This document shows, one piece after another, positions 1-5,494 of a stretch of DNA of 5,552 nucleotides; the stretch's first letter is position 1; each line of letters starts with the position of its first letter. The position numbers and the translations under genes are program-made. This DNA is from Chitinophaga pinensis (GTDB lineage Bacteria; Bacteroidota; Bacteroidia; Flavobacteriales_D; Crocinitomicaceae): assembly GCA_945870115.1 (NCBI GenBank), contig CAMBRH010000239.1:1-5552 (forward strand). The letters are read 5' to 3'. The notes beneath the pieces were generated by a model that worked only from the letters and a program-made list of their open reading frames with translations, did no database searches and was not told the DNA's origin.

Positions 1-29
1 TCAGAAAGATTTAATTGGCTAGTAAAGTC

Positions 30-437
30 ATGAAAACTCCAGAAGAAATTGTAAACATCATGCTTAAAAATGATGCTTTTAGTCAATGGCTTGGAGTTGA
101 AATTCTTGAGGTAAACTTAGGGTTTTGTAGTTTAAAAGCAAAAATCACCTCCGAAATGTTGAATGGATTTTCAATTGCGCACGGTGGAATTTCTTATTCG
201 CTAGCTGATTCTGCTTTGGCATTTGCATCTAATTCAAGAGGAAACCAATGTGTAAGCATCGAAACTTCTATTTCTCATTTAAAAAAAGTTTCAGAAAATG
301 ATGAATTAATTGCAACGTGTATCGAAATAAGTCGTGGAAAAACCATTGGCTTGTATCGTGTTGAAATTAAAAATCAAGCTAATCTTCTCGTAGCAGTTTT
401 CAATGGAACTGTTCATATTTCTGAAAAACTTTGGTGA
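30..437 (+). CDS. paaI: PaaI-type hotdog-fold acyl-CoA thioesterase
   Basis: Probable hydroxyphenylacetyl-CoA thioesterase of the phenylacetate pathway. It would hydrolyse dead-end or stalled (hydroxy)phenylacetyl-CoA and release CoA in the cytoplasm. The protein is about 135 aa, the normal size for a single hotdog domain. The core motif NG-x4-HGG-x4-SLAD-x2-LAFASNSRG closely resembles E. coli PaaI as I remember it. The HGG and the Asp of SLAD (residues 51-53 and 60, counting from the ATG at 30) are the expected active-site elements. An in-frame TTG at 15 would add five residues; I prefer the ATG at 30 because it gives a standard start. A stop (TAG, 20-22) or a TGA overlapping the ATG (31-33) in the other frames could be the end of the preceding gene, so paaI is probably the tail of an operon. 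No clear terminator follows. The family is secure; the exact substrate is inferred from similarity. Confidence 0.88.
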   Translation: MKTPEEIVNIMLKNDAFSQWLGVEILEVNLGFCSLKAKITSEMLNGFSIAHGGISYSLADSALAFASNSRGNQCVSIETSISHLKKVSENDELIATCIEISRGKTIGLYRVEIKNQANLLVAVFNGTVHISEKLW

Positions 438-452
438 AATTCAGCCCATAGG

Positions 453-469
453 CAATTTGAGCTAAATTG
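453..469. promoter_or_regulatory. Short inverted repeat CAATTT-N5-AAATTG
   Basis: Perfect 6-bp inverted repeat with a 5-bp spacer, between paaI and the MarR gene. It has no following T-tract, so it is a poor terminator. Dyads of this kind can be operators for dimeric winged-helix regulators such as the MarR protein encoded 128 bp downstream, but it lies well upstream of the suggested promoter. In sequence this AT-rich, a 6+6 dyad can arise by chance. Confidence 0.15.
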
Positions 470-513
470 TAATCAATATAAATAAAAAGAAATCTACAAT
501 ATTTAAACTTTAA

Positions 514-546
514 TTGTGTGCGTGCTTAATTTTTTTCGTAATTTAG
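514..546 (+). promoter_or_regulatory. Possible Bacteroidota-type promoter for marR
   Basis: A TTG at 514-516 is followed after 22 bp by TAATTTAG at 539-546, which matches the Bacteroidota -7 consensus TAnnTTTG at all but one defined base. The spacing is at the long end of the accepted range. It would start transcription about 45 bp before the MarR ATG. It is the best candidate I find in the 159-bp gap, and would drive marR and perhaps fadN-fadA. Confidence 0.35.
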
Positions 547-596
547 CGTTATAAAACTCAAATTCAAAGTAAAAACTACGCTACTAAAAGAAAATT

Positions 597-1037
597 ATGG
601 AATCTAAAAGAACAACGGTTGATTTTTTTATACGCCAAACTTGGCATAAAATCCAACGCATGTACAATCAGAAATCGAATGATTCTGATATCTCTATCTC
701 TGTTGGTTATATTTTATTAATGATTGATAAAGAAGGGACACCTAGTACACAACTTGGTCCAAAAATGGGTATGGAACCTACCAGTTTATCTAGAACATTA
801 AAATCGATGGAACTAGATAATCTAATTTATCGCAAAATAGATGAAATAGATAAACGAAAAGTATTTATTTTTTTAACTCAAAAAGGAATAGAAAAGAAAA
901 GAATTGCAAGAGATGTAGTTATTGATTTTGATGATCGATTAATTGCAAAAATTCCTAAATCAAAATTAAAAATATACTTTGAAGTAATGCAATATATTGA
1001 CGAATTTAGTGAAAAAGAATTAGCGAATTTAAAATAG
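597..1037 (+). CDS. MarR-family winged-helix transcriptional regulator
   Basis: A 146-aa dimeric DNA-binding regulator. An N-terminal dimerisation helix (about residues 7-25) precedes the winged helix-turn-helix. The latter spans about residues 50-79 (STQLGPKMGMEPTSLSRTLK onward), with the recognition helix around EPTSLSRTLKSME. The wing carries the family's Asp-x-Arg signature (D85-K-R87) and leads into FLTQKG at 92-97. The C-terminal helices (about 105-145) complete the dimer interface. The ATG at 597 follows an A-rich stretch (CTAAAAGAAAATT), normal for Bacteroidota. It sits directly upstream of fadN-fadA on the same strand. Inference: it is the local regulator of the beta-oxidation genes, with an acyl-CoA or fatty acid ligand, and possibly autoregulated. 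The effector cannot be read from the sequence. Assignment to the family is firm. Confidence 0.92.
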   Translation: MESKRTTVDFFIRQTWHKIQRMYNQKSNDSDISISVGYILLMIDKEGTPSTQLGPKMGMEPTSLSRTLKSMELDNLIYRKIDEIDKRKVFIFLTQKGIEKKRIARDVVIDFDDRLIAKIPKSKLKIYFEVMQYIDEFSEKELANLK

Positions 1038-1041
1038 ATAA

Positions 1042-1180
1042 TAGACATCAAGATTTTAGGATATTAAGATTTTAAGACTTCGTAAATTTAAACAAGTCAA
1101 TTTAACTGCAAATTAAATTCAAGTTCCTAAGAAAATCTAAAGTCCTAATATCCTAAAGTCCTAACATCTTAATATCCAAA
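1042..1180. repeat. ORF-less hairpin element with 8-bp repeat arms (element A)
   Basis: It fills the gap between the MarR stop codon and the FadN start. The left arm (1048-1079) is four octads: TCAAGATT, TTAGGATA, TTAAGATT, TTAAGACT. The right arm (1141-1180) is five octads in reverse complement: AGTCCTAA, TATCCTAA, AGTCCTAA, CATCTTAA, TATCCAAA; a weaker copy, AAATCTAA, precedes them at 1133. The arms can pair, with a 12-bp perfect core (TTTAGGATATTA at 1055-1066 against TAATATCCTAAA at 1145-1156). The pairing continues inward through ACTT/AAGT and AATTTAA/TTAAATT. Most mismatches in the aligned arms are transitions. The loop holds no plausible ORF. It starts with TAGACATCA, the same nine bases that start element B. 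No target-site duplication is visible. Likely a MITE-like or solo relative of element B. Confidence 0.7.
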
Positions 1181-1184
1181 AGAA

Positions 1185-3590
1185 ATGAATCGAATAATTA
1201 AAAAAGTAGCAATTTTAGGTTCTGGAGTTATGGGATCGCGTATTGCTTGTCATTTTGCAAACATTGGTTGCGAAATTTTGTTGCTTGACATTCAGCCAAA
1301 AGAACTGAATGAAAAGGAGTTAAAAGCTGGAATCACAGCAGATTCTCCACAATTTAAAAATCGAATTGTAAACGAATCTTTGGATTTTGCTGTAAAATCA
1401 AATCCTTCTCCGCTTTATAGAAAATCCTTTGTTTCAAAAATTAAAACGGGAAATTTTACTGATGATTTGAATCAAATTGCATCATGCGATTGGATAATTG
1501 AAGTCGTTATCGAACGATTAGACATCAAAATGCAACTTTTTGAACAAGTTGAAAAATTCAGAAAACCAGGAACTTTAATTTCTTCCAATACTTCTGGAAT
1601 TCCAATTCATTTAATGACAAAAGATCGAAGTGAGGATTTTAAAAACCATTTCTGTGGAACGCATTTTTTCAATCCACCGCGTTATCTACAATTATTGGAA
1701 ATTATTCCAACCAAAGATACAAATCCTGAAATAATCACTTTTCTGCGAGATTTTGGAAGTAAATTTTTAGGGAAAAAGACTGTTATTTGCAAAGATACAC
1801 CAGCGTTTATTGCAAATCGTGTGGGAGTTTATTCAATCATGGCTTTATTTCACGCTGTTGAAGATATGAATTTAACTGTCGAAGAAGTAGATAAATTAAC
1901 TGGTCCAATCTTAGGACGACCAAAATCTGCTACTTTCAGAACATGTGATGTTGTTGGTTTAGATACACTTGTTCATGTAGCAAACGGCTTAAAAACAAAT
2001 TGCTTAGACGACGAAGAAAATTCCTTATTTACTTTGCCAACTTATATTTCCAAAATGGTGGAAAATAATTGGTTGGGTTCAAAATCAAAACAAGGTTTTT
2101 ACAAAAAAGTGACTTTAGAAAACGGAAAATCTGAAATCTTAGTGTTGGATTTAAAAACAATGTTATACCGTTATGCTGAAAAAGTGAAATTTCCTACTTT
2201 GGAAATGGCAAAACCAATTGACGATTTAAAGCAACGAACAAAAATGTTGTTTTTAGGTCAAGATAAAGCAGGAGATTTTTATCGCAAACTATTTGGAGGA
2301 TTATTTGCCTATGTTTCAAATCGAATTCCGGAAATTGCTGACGAATGTTACAAAATTGATGACGCATTAAAAGCTGGTTTTGGCTGGGAACTTGGTCCAT
2401 TTGAAACTTGGGACATTCTTGGTTTTGATCACGGTTTAAAATTAATCTCAGCACAAGGAAAAAAAGTTCCTACTTGGATTTTAGACATGAAATCGAAAGG
2501 ATTCTCATCTTTCTACAAACAAGAAAAAGGAAAAAAATTCTTTTACAATCAACTTTCTGCTGAATATGAAATTATTCCAGGAACAGAAAACTTAGTAATT
2601 TTAGATTCTCTTAGAGAGGAAAATACCGTTTGGAAAAATAGCGATGCAACATTAATACATATTGGTGATGGAATTCTAAATTTAGAATGGAGCACAAAAA
2701 TGAATACTATTGGCGGTGGAGTTATTGAAGCAATCAATAAATCAATCGAAATTGCAGAAAAAGAATTCAAAGGTCTTGTAATTTCAAATACGGGTCAAAA
2801 TTTTTCAGCTGGAGCAAATGTCGGAATGATATTTATGATGGCTGCGGAACAAGATTACGATGAATTGAATTTTGCCGTGAAAGCCTTTCAAGATACGATG
2901 ATGCGAATTCGTTATTCCAACATTCCAGTTGTTGTAGCACCTCATAACATGGCTTTGGGTGGCGGTTGCGAATTATCAATGCACTCAGATAAAGTTGTTG
3001 CTCATGCAGAATTATACATGGGCTTGGTCGAATTTGGTGTTGGTCTAATTCCAGGCGGTGGCGGTTCAAAAGAATTTGCAAAACGACTTTCTGATGAATT
3101 ACACGATGGTGATGTAAAAATAAACCGATTGAGAGAACGATTTTTAACAATTGGACAAGCAAAAGTTTCAACTTCAGCTCAAGAAGCATTCGATTTGGGT
3201 TATCTTCGTGAAGGAATTGACGAAATTGTTGTGAGCCGAGATTTTCAGTTATCAAGAGCAAAGCATGCTTGTTTAGAATTAGCTGAAAAAGGGTACATCG
3301 CTCCAAAAAGAGCAAAAAACATCACGGTTTTGGGTCAAGAAGGTTTGGGAATAGTTTACGTTGGAGCAAATTCCATGAAATCAGGAAATTACATGTCAGA
3401 ACACGATCAAGTAATTTCAGAAAAACTAGGTTTTGTACTTTGTGGAGGAGATTTATCAGAAAACACCTTAGTTTCAGAACAATATTTATTAGATCTTGAA
3501 AGAAAAGCCTTTGTAGAATTGTGTCAACAAAGAAAAACTTTGGAGCGCCTTGAAAGTTTAGTTAAGAGTGGGAAAATACTTCGAAATTAG
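1185..3590 (+). CDS. fadN: FadN-type 3-hydroxyacyl-CoA dehydrogenase / enoyl-CoA hydratase
   Basis: Bifunctional beta-oxidation enzyme. It hydrates trans-2-enoyl-CoA to L-3-hydroxyacyl-CoA and oxidises this to 3-ketoacyl-CoA with NAD+, in the cytoplasm. The order is dehydrogenase first, hydratase second, the reverse of E. coli FadB/FadJ and the same as Bacillus FadN; the 801-aa length fits that family. Dehydrogenase: Rossmann motif GSGVMG (12-17), SSNTSG (133-138), GTHFFNPP with catalytic His160, Glu172 in LLEIIP, and N211 in the FIANR motif. The C-terminal dehydrogenase domain begins near 205, with GRPKSATFRTCDVVGLD at 244-260. Hydratase: oxyanion-hole region NFSAGAN (539-545), GGGCE with Glu596, and GLVEFGVGLIPGGGG with Glu616. 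The two glutamates are 20 residues apart, as in FadB (Glu119/Glu139), so both activities look intact. The protein ends in GKILRN, like FadN relatives. The ATG at 1185 starts 4 bp after element A, and the stop TAG lies inside element B. fadA is the expected partner. Confidence 0.95.
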   Translation: MNRIIKKVAILGSGVMGSRIACHFANIGCEILLLDIQPKELNEKELKAGITADSPQFKNRIVNESLDFAVKSNPSPLYRKSFVSKIKTGNFTDDLNQIASCDWIIEVVIERLDIKMQLFEQVEKFRKPGTLISSNTSGIPIHLMTKDRSEDFKNHFCGTHFFNPPRYLQLLEIIPTKDTNPEIITFLRDFGSKFLGKKTVICKDTPAFIANRVGVYSIMALFHAVEDMNLTVEEVDKLTGPILGRPKSATFRTCDVVGLDTLVHVANGLKTNCLDDEENSLFTLPTYISKMVENNWLGSKSKQGFYKKVTLENGKSEILVLDLKTMLYRYAEKVKFPTLEMAKPIDDLKQRTKMLFLGQDKAGDFYRKLFGGLFAYVSNRIPEIADECYKIDDALKAGFGWELGPFETWDILGFDHGLKLISAQGKKVPTWILDMKSKGFSSFYKQEKGKKFFYNQLSAEYEIIPGTENLVILDSLREENTVWKNSDATLIHIGDGILNLEWSTKMNTIGGGVIEAINKSIEIAEKEFKGLVISNTGQNFSAGANVGMIFMMAAEQDYDELNFAVKAFQDTMMRIRYSNIPVVVAPHNMALGGGCELSMHSDKVVAHAELYMGLVEFGVGLIPGGGGSKEFAKRLSDELHDGDVKINRLRERFLTIGQAKVSTSAQEAFDLGYLREGIDEIVVSRDFQLSRAKHACLELAEKGYIAPKRAKNITVLGQEGLGIVYVGANSMKSGNYMSEHDQVISEKLGFVLCGGDLSENTLVSEQYLLDLERKAFVELCQQRKTLERLESLVKSGKILRN

Positions 3591-3628
3591 ACATCAGACT
3601 AAAGATGTTAGACATTAGACGTAGGACT
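3587..3628 (+). repeat. Left arm of element B, six TTAGACA-like heptads
   Basis: Consecutive 7-bp units with consensus TTAGACA. Units 1 and 4 are identical, and unit 5 differs by one base. The fadN stop codon TAG (3588-3590) lies in unit 1, so the coding sequence ends inside the repeat. Confidence 0.8.
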
Positions 3629-3654
3629 AGTTAAATTTTAGAAAAAATACTTTT

Positions 3655-3966
3655 ATGACACACAATTTTAGAGAATTAAATATCTGGAAAAATTCAATTG
3701 AATTGACAAAAGAAATTTATCTTTTAAGTAATATTTTACCTGATGATGAAAAATACGGCCTAAAAAGTCAGATAAGAAGATGTTCTTCTTCAATTCCATC
3801 AAATATTGCAGAAGGTTCAGGGCGCTCAACTATTAAGGATTTTCAAAATTTCTTAAATATTAGTCTTGGATCTTCCTATGAATTAGAAACCCAATTAGTT
3901 TTAATTAATTTACTTTTTGGAATTAATATTGATGAAATTGTATTGAAAATTAATGAATTACAATGA
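3655..3966 (+). CDS. Four-helix-bundle protein, 23S rRNA intervening-sequence (IVP/S23) family, C-terminally truncated
   Basis: A 103-aa small helical protein of the family first found in 23S rRNA intervening sequences and related to the Avd accessory protein of diversity-generating retroelements. Family landmarks are FRELNIW (5-11), YGLKSQIRRCSSSIPSNIAEGSGR (34-57) and FLNISLGSSYELETQL (66-81). Relatives form basic oligomeric bundles that bind nucleic acid in the retroelement setting; elsewhere their role is unknown. Oddity: after ELQ comes TGA (3964-3966), yet the same frame continues with MIKGFKKSLEK and stops at TAA 4000-4002. Relatives typically read LQKMI-GF-KSL here, so the TGA looks like a nonsense mutation in a gene once 115 codons long. 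The fourth helix would be shortened, and the copy may be decaying or still folded. The ATG at 3655 follows an A/T-rich leader. The gene is the cargo of element B. Confidence 0.85.
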   Translation: MTHNFRELNIWKNSIELTKEIYLLSNILPDDEKYGLKSQIRRCSSSIPSNIAEGSGRSTIKDFQNFLNISLGSSYELETQLVLINLLFGINIDEIVLKINELQ

Positions 3967-4002
3967 ATGATTAAAGGTTTCAAAAAGTCTTTGGAAAAAT
4001 AA
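3967..4002 (+). pseudogene. Detached C-terminal tail of the IVP gene
   Basis: Eleven in-frame codons after the TGA at 3964-3966 encode MIKGFKKSLEK, ending at TAA 4000-4002. The amphipathic, lysine-rich pattern matches the usual end of the four-helix-bundle family. Independent translation from the ATG at 3967 would give only 11 residues, so this is better read as a remnant than as a gene. Confidence 0.6.
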
Positions 4003-4016
4003 AAAAATATCGACAT

Positions 4017-4051
4017 TGTCTAATGTCTAAAATCTAATATCTTATGTCTAA
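4017..4051 (+). repeat. Right arm of element B, five TGTCTAA-like heptads covering the fadA start
   Basis: Units 1, 2 and 5 are exactly TGTCTAA; units 3 and 4 are AATCTAA and TATCTTA. The fadA ATG (4044-4046) straddles the junction of units 4 and 5, and the first codons (Met-Ser-Asn) are read from the repeat. No Shine-Dalgarno-like sequence is present upstream of the ATG; the repeat occupies that position. Confidence 0.8.
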
Positions 4052-5222
4052 TAAAGCATACATAGTTGCGGGTTTCCGCTCAGCAGTTGGAAAAGCAAAC
4101 AAAGGAGGATTTCGTTTTCTTCGTCCAGATGATTTAGCAGCAGATGTTATTAAACATTTGATGGCACAATTTCCACAATTGGATCCAACGCGTGTGGAAG
4201 ATGTTATTGTTGGGAATGCCATGCCCGAATCCGAACAAGGTTTAAACATGGGACGTTTAATTTCTCTAATGGGAATGAATACGGACAAAGTTCCAGGAAT
4301 GACTGTCAATCGTTATTGCTCGTCAGGATTGGAAACCATTGCAATTGCAACTGCGAAAATTGAAAATGGAATCGCTGATTGCATCATTGCAGGTGGAGCA
4401 GAATCCATGTCCATGATTCCGATGGGAGGTTGGAGAGTTGTTCCAAATCCAAAAGTTGGGAAACAAAATCCAACGTGGTATTGGGGAATGGGTTTAACAG
4501 CAGAAGCTGTAGCCAAACAATTTAATATTTCTAGAGAAGATCAAGATATTTTCGCATTAAAATCTCATGAAAAAGCAATTTCTGCAATAAAATCCGGAAG
4601 ATTTATAGAGGATATTGTGCCAATTACAGTTGAAAATATTTTCTTAGATGAAAATGAAAAAAGACAGGTAAAATCTTATATTGTTGATACAGACGAAGGT
4701 CCTAGAGCGAGTACAATTGAAGCCTTAAATGCTTTGAAACCAGTTTTCGCAAATGGTGGAAGTGTAACAGCTGGAAATTCTTCTCAAACTTCTGATGGAG
4801 CAGCATTTGTGTTGGTGATGTCAGAAAAAATGGTCAAAGAATTGAACATCGAACCAATCGCAAGATTAGTAAGTTATGCAGTTGTTGGTGTAGAACCAAG
4901 AATCATGGGAATTGGACCAGTTGATGCCATTCCAAAAGCGATAAAAATGGCTGGTTTAAAACAAAATGACATCAATTTATTTGAATTAAACGAAGCTTTT
5001 GCCTCACAATCTTTGGCGGTAACAAGAGAATTACAAATCAACCCAGAAATCGTAAATGTGAATGGTGGAGCAATTGCTTTGGGTCATCCACTTGGTTGCT
5101 CTGGCGCAAAATTATCAGTTCAAATGATGAACGAATTGAAAAAACGTGGCGAAAAATATGGAGTTGTGACTATGTGCGTTGGAACAGGACAGGGTGCTGC
5201 TGGGGTTATTGAGATGATGTGA
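4044..5222 (+). CDS. fadA: Acetyl-CoA C-acyltransferase (3-ketoacyl-CoA thiolase)
   Basis: A 392-aa degradative thiolase that cleaves 3-ketoacyl-CoA with CoA to acetyl-CoA and a shortened acyl-CoA, the last step of beta-oxidation. Catalytic features are all present: nucleophile Cys92 in NRYCSSG (89-95), NEAFA (316-320), His348 in GGAIALGHPLG (341-351), and the acid/base Cys378 in TMCVGTGQG (376-384). The length is normal for the family. The N-terminus YIVAGFRSAVGKA-(6)-RFLRPDDLAAD is that of the FadN-partnered FadA. The ATG at 4044 is the natural start, but it lies inside the right arm of element B, so the arm is the leader of this gene. It is the second enzyme of the fadN-fadA pair, separated from it only by element B. 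A third gene for acyl-CoA dehydrogenase (fadE), common in such operons, does not follow within the window. No strong terminator is seen. Confidence 0.95.
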   Translation: MSNKAYIVAGFRSAVGKANKGGFRFLRPDDLAADVIKHLMAQFPQLDPTRVEDVIVGNAMPESEQGLNMGRLISLMGMNTDKVPGMTVNRYCSSGLETIAIATAKIENGIADCIIAGGAESMSMIPMGGWRVVPNPKVGKQNPTWYWGMGLTAEAVAKQFNISREDQDIFALKSHEKAISAIKSGRFIEDIVPITVENIFLDENEKRQVKSYIVDTDEGPRASTIEALNALKPVFANGGSVTAGNSSQTSDGAAFVLVMSEKMVKELNIEPIARLVSYAVVGVEPRIMGIGPVDAIPKAIKMAGLKQNDINLFELNEAFASQSLAVTRELQINPEIVNVNGGAIALGHPLGCSGAKLSVQMMNELKKRGEKYGVVTMCVGTGQGAAGVIEMM

Positions 5223-5246
5223 AAACAAGAAAATATACAATAGAAT

Positions 5247-5260
5247 TTAGACAAAGGACT
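5247..5260 (+). repeat. Solo relic of the element B heptad repeat
   Basis: TTAGACA followed by AAGGACT. These 14 bases match 3615-3628 in the left arm of element B (TTAGACG, TAGGACT) at 12 positions. It starts 25 bp after the fadA stop. I find no matching right arm downstream in the window. It may be a decayed or partial element. Confidence 0.35.
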
Positions 5261-5306
5261 TTGAGTGAAATTTTCTGAAAGTTTTTAGTTTCATAAAAAA
5301 GACATT

Positions 5307-5335
5307 TTGGAATTAAGGTATAAATGTTATATTTG
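5307..5335 (+). promoter_or_regulatory. Predicted Bacteroidota promoter (TTG-N18-TATATTTG)
   Basis: TTG at 5307-5309, an 18-bp spacer, then TATATTTG at 5328-5335, a full match to the -7 consensus TAnnTTTG at accepted spacing. Transcription would begin around 5340 and read rightward into the partial gene at 5495, leaving an untranslated leader of about 150 nt. It is the best promoter-like sequence in the window. Confidence 0.55.
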
Positions 5336-5416
5336 ATAAAAAACAAGTCGCATAAACTTAGACCTATCCACCTTGATTTGGATGTATTAGAGACAGTTTA
5401 TGAGACATATAAGTAA
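5324..5416 (+). CDS. Possible 30-aa small ORF or gene remnant
   Basis: ATG at 5324 to TAA at 5414-5416. The peptide begins MLYLIKNKSHKLRPIHLDLD and ends VYETYK, with a protein-like mix of charged and hydrophobic residues. I do not recognise it. Its start overlaps the predicted promoter at 5307-5335, so that promoter cannot express it from this ATG; it would need read-through from fadA. It may be a degraded fragment of a longer gene or chance. Confidence 0.2.
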   Translation: MLYLIKNKSHKLRPIHLDLDVLETVYETYK

Positions 5417-5426
5417 GTTGAACTAA

Positions 5427-5438
5427 ACCGCAAGCGGT
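5427..5438. promoter_or_regulatory. GC-rich palindrome ACCGC-AA-GCGGT
   Basis: Perfect 5-bp arms around AA, 57 bp before the putative recombinase start and inside its predicted leader. Its high GC stands out in this AT-rich stretch. It could be a protein or recombinase binding site, or a small leader hairpin, though a 2-nt loop is too tight without opening a pair. It has no T-tract, so it is not a standard terminator. Confidence 0.25.
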
Positions 5439-5494
5439 AATCACACAAACCAAAAGAATGATAAATTTAGAGTACAAACTTTAAATTTTATCAA

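Larger units (their letters stand above)
3587..4051. mobile_element. IVP-bearing hairpin element with 7-bp repeat arms (element B)
   Basis: A 465-bp segment bounded by inverted repeats and holding one small gene. The left arm is six heptads at 3587-3628: TTAGACA, TCAGACT, AAAGATG, TTAGACA, TTAGACG, TAGGACT. The right arm is five heptads at 4017-4051: TGTCTAA, TGTCTAA, AATCTAA, TATCTTA, TGTCTAA. Bases 3587-3621 match the reverse complement of 4017-4051 at 28 of 35 positions without gaps. The outer 8 bp are perfect, as is an inner 13-bp block (3608-3620 with 4018-4030). The element interrupts the fadN-fadA operon, overlapping the fadN stop and the fadA start. There is no clear target-site duplication and no transposase. 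Calling it mobile is inference from the arm structure and from its resemblance to element A. Confidence 0.65.

Noticed and set aside
15..29. TTG start at 15 for the thioesterase.
   Set aside because: The ATG at 30 is a stronger start and leaves a full-length PaaI; the TTG version would only add five unconserved-looking residues.
1..33. Tail of an upstream gene, either the frame ending at TAG 20-22 (...QKDLIG) or the frame ending at TGA 31-33 (...NWLVKS, overlapping the paaI ATG).
   Set aside because: Seven to ten codons are too few to tell which frame is real or to name the product, so it is not listed as a feature.
1040..1185. CRISPR-like array in the octad repeats.
   Set aside because: The units are 8 bp, adjacent without spacers, and inverted between the arms, which is not CRISPR architecture.
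2194..3315. Three minus-strand open frames (2194-2454, 2549-2770, 2833-3315).
   Set aside because: All lie antisense within fadN, whose frame is complete with every catalytic motif. Their peptides are low-complexity shadows of AT-rich codons.
3587..4051. Diversity-generating retroelement, suggested by the Avd-related protein.
   Set aside because: There is no reverse transcriptase, template repeat or variable repeat in the window; the protein family alone does not indicate one.
4034..4516. Two minus-strand open frames opposite the start of fadA (4034-4309, 4313-4516).
   Set aside because: They are antisense to the intact thiolase and have no recognisable domain.
5252..5300. CAAAG-GA-CTTTG and TGAAA-N8-TTTCA as a terminator for fadA.
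   Set aside because: The stems are only 5 bp and AT-rich, one has a 2-nt loop, and no clean T-tract follows.
5417..5423. GTTGAAC, which fits the integron core-site pattern GTTRRRY, near the putative recombinase.
   Set aside because: The degenerate 7-mer is expected by chance roughly once per kilobase, there is no partner site or cassette array, and the gene orientation does not fit an integron.
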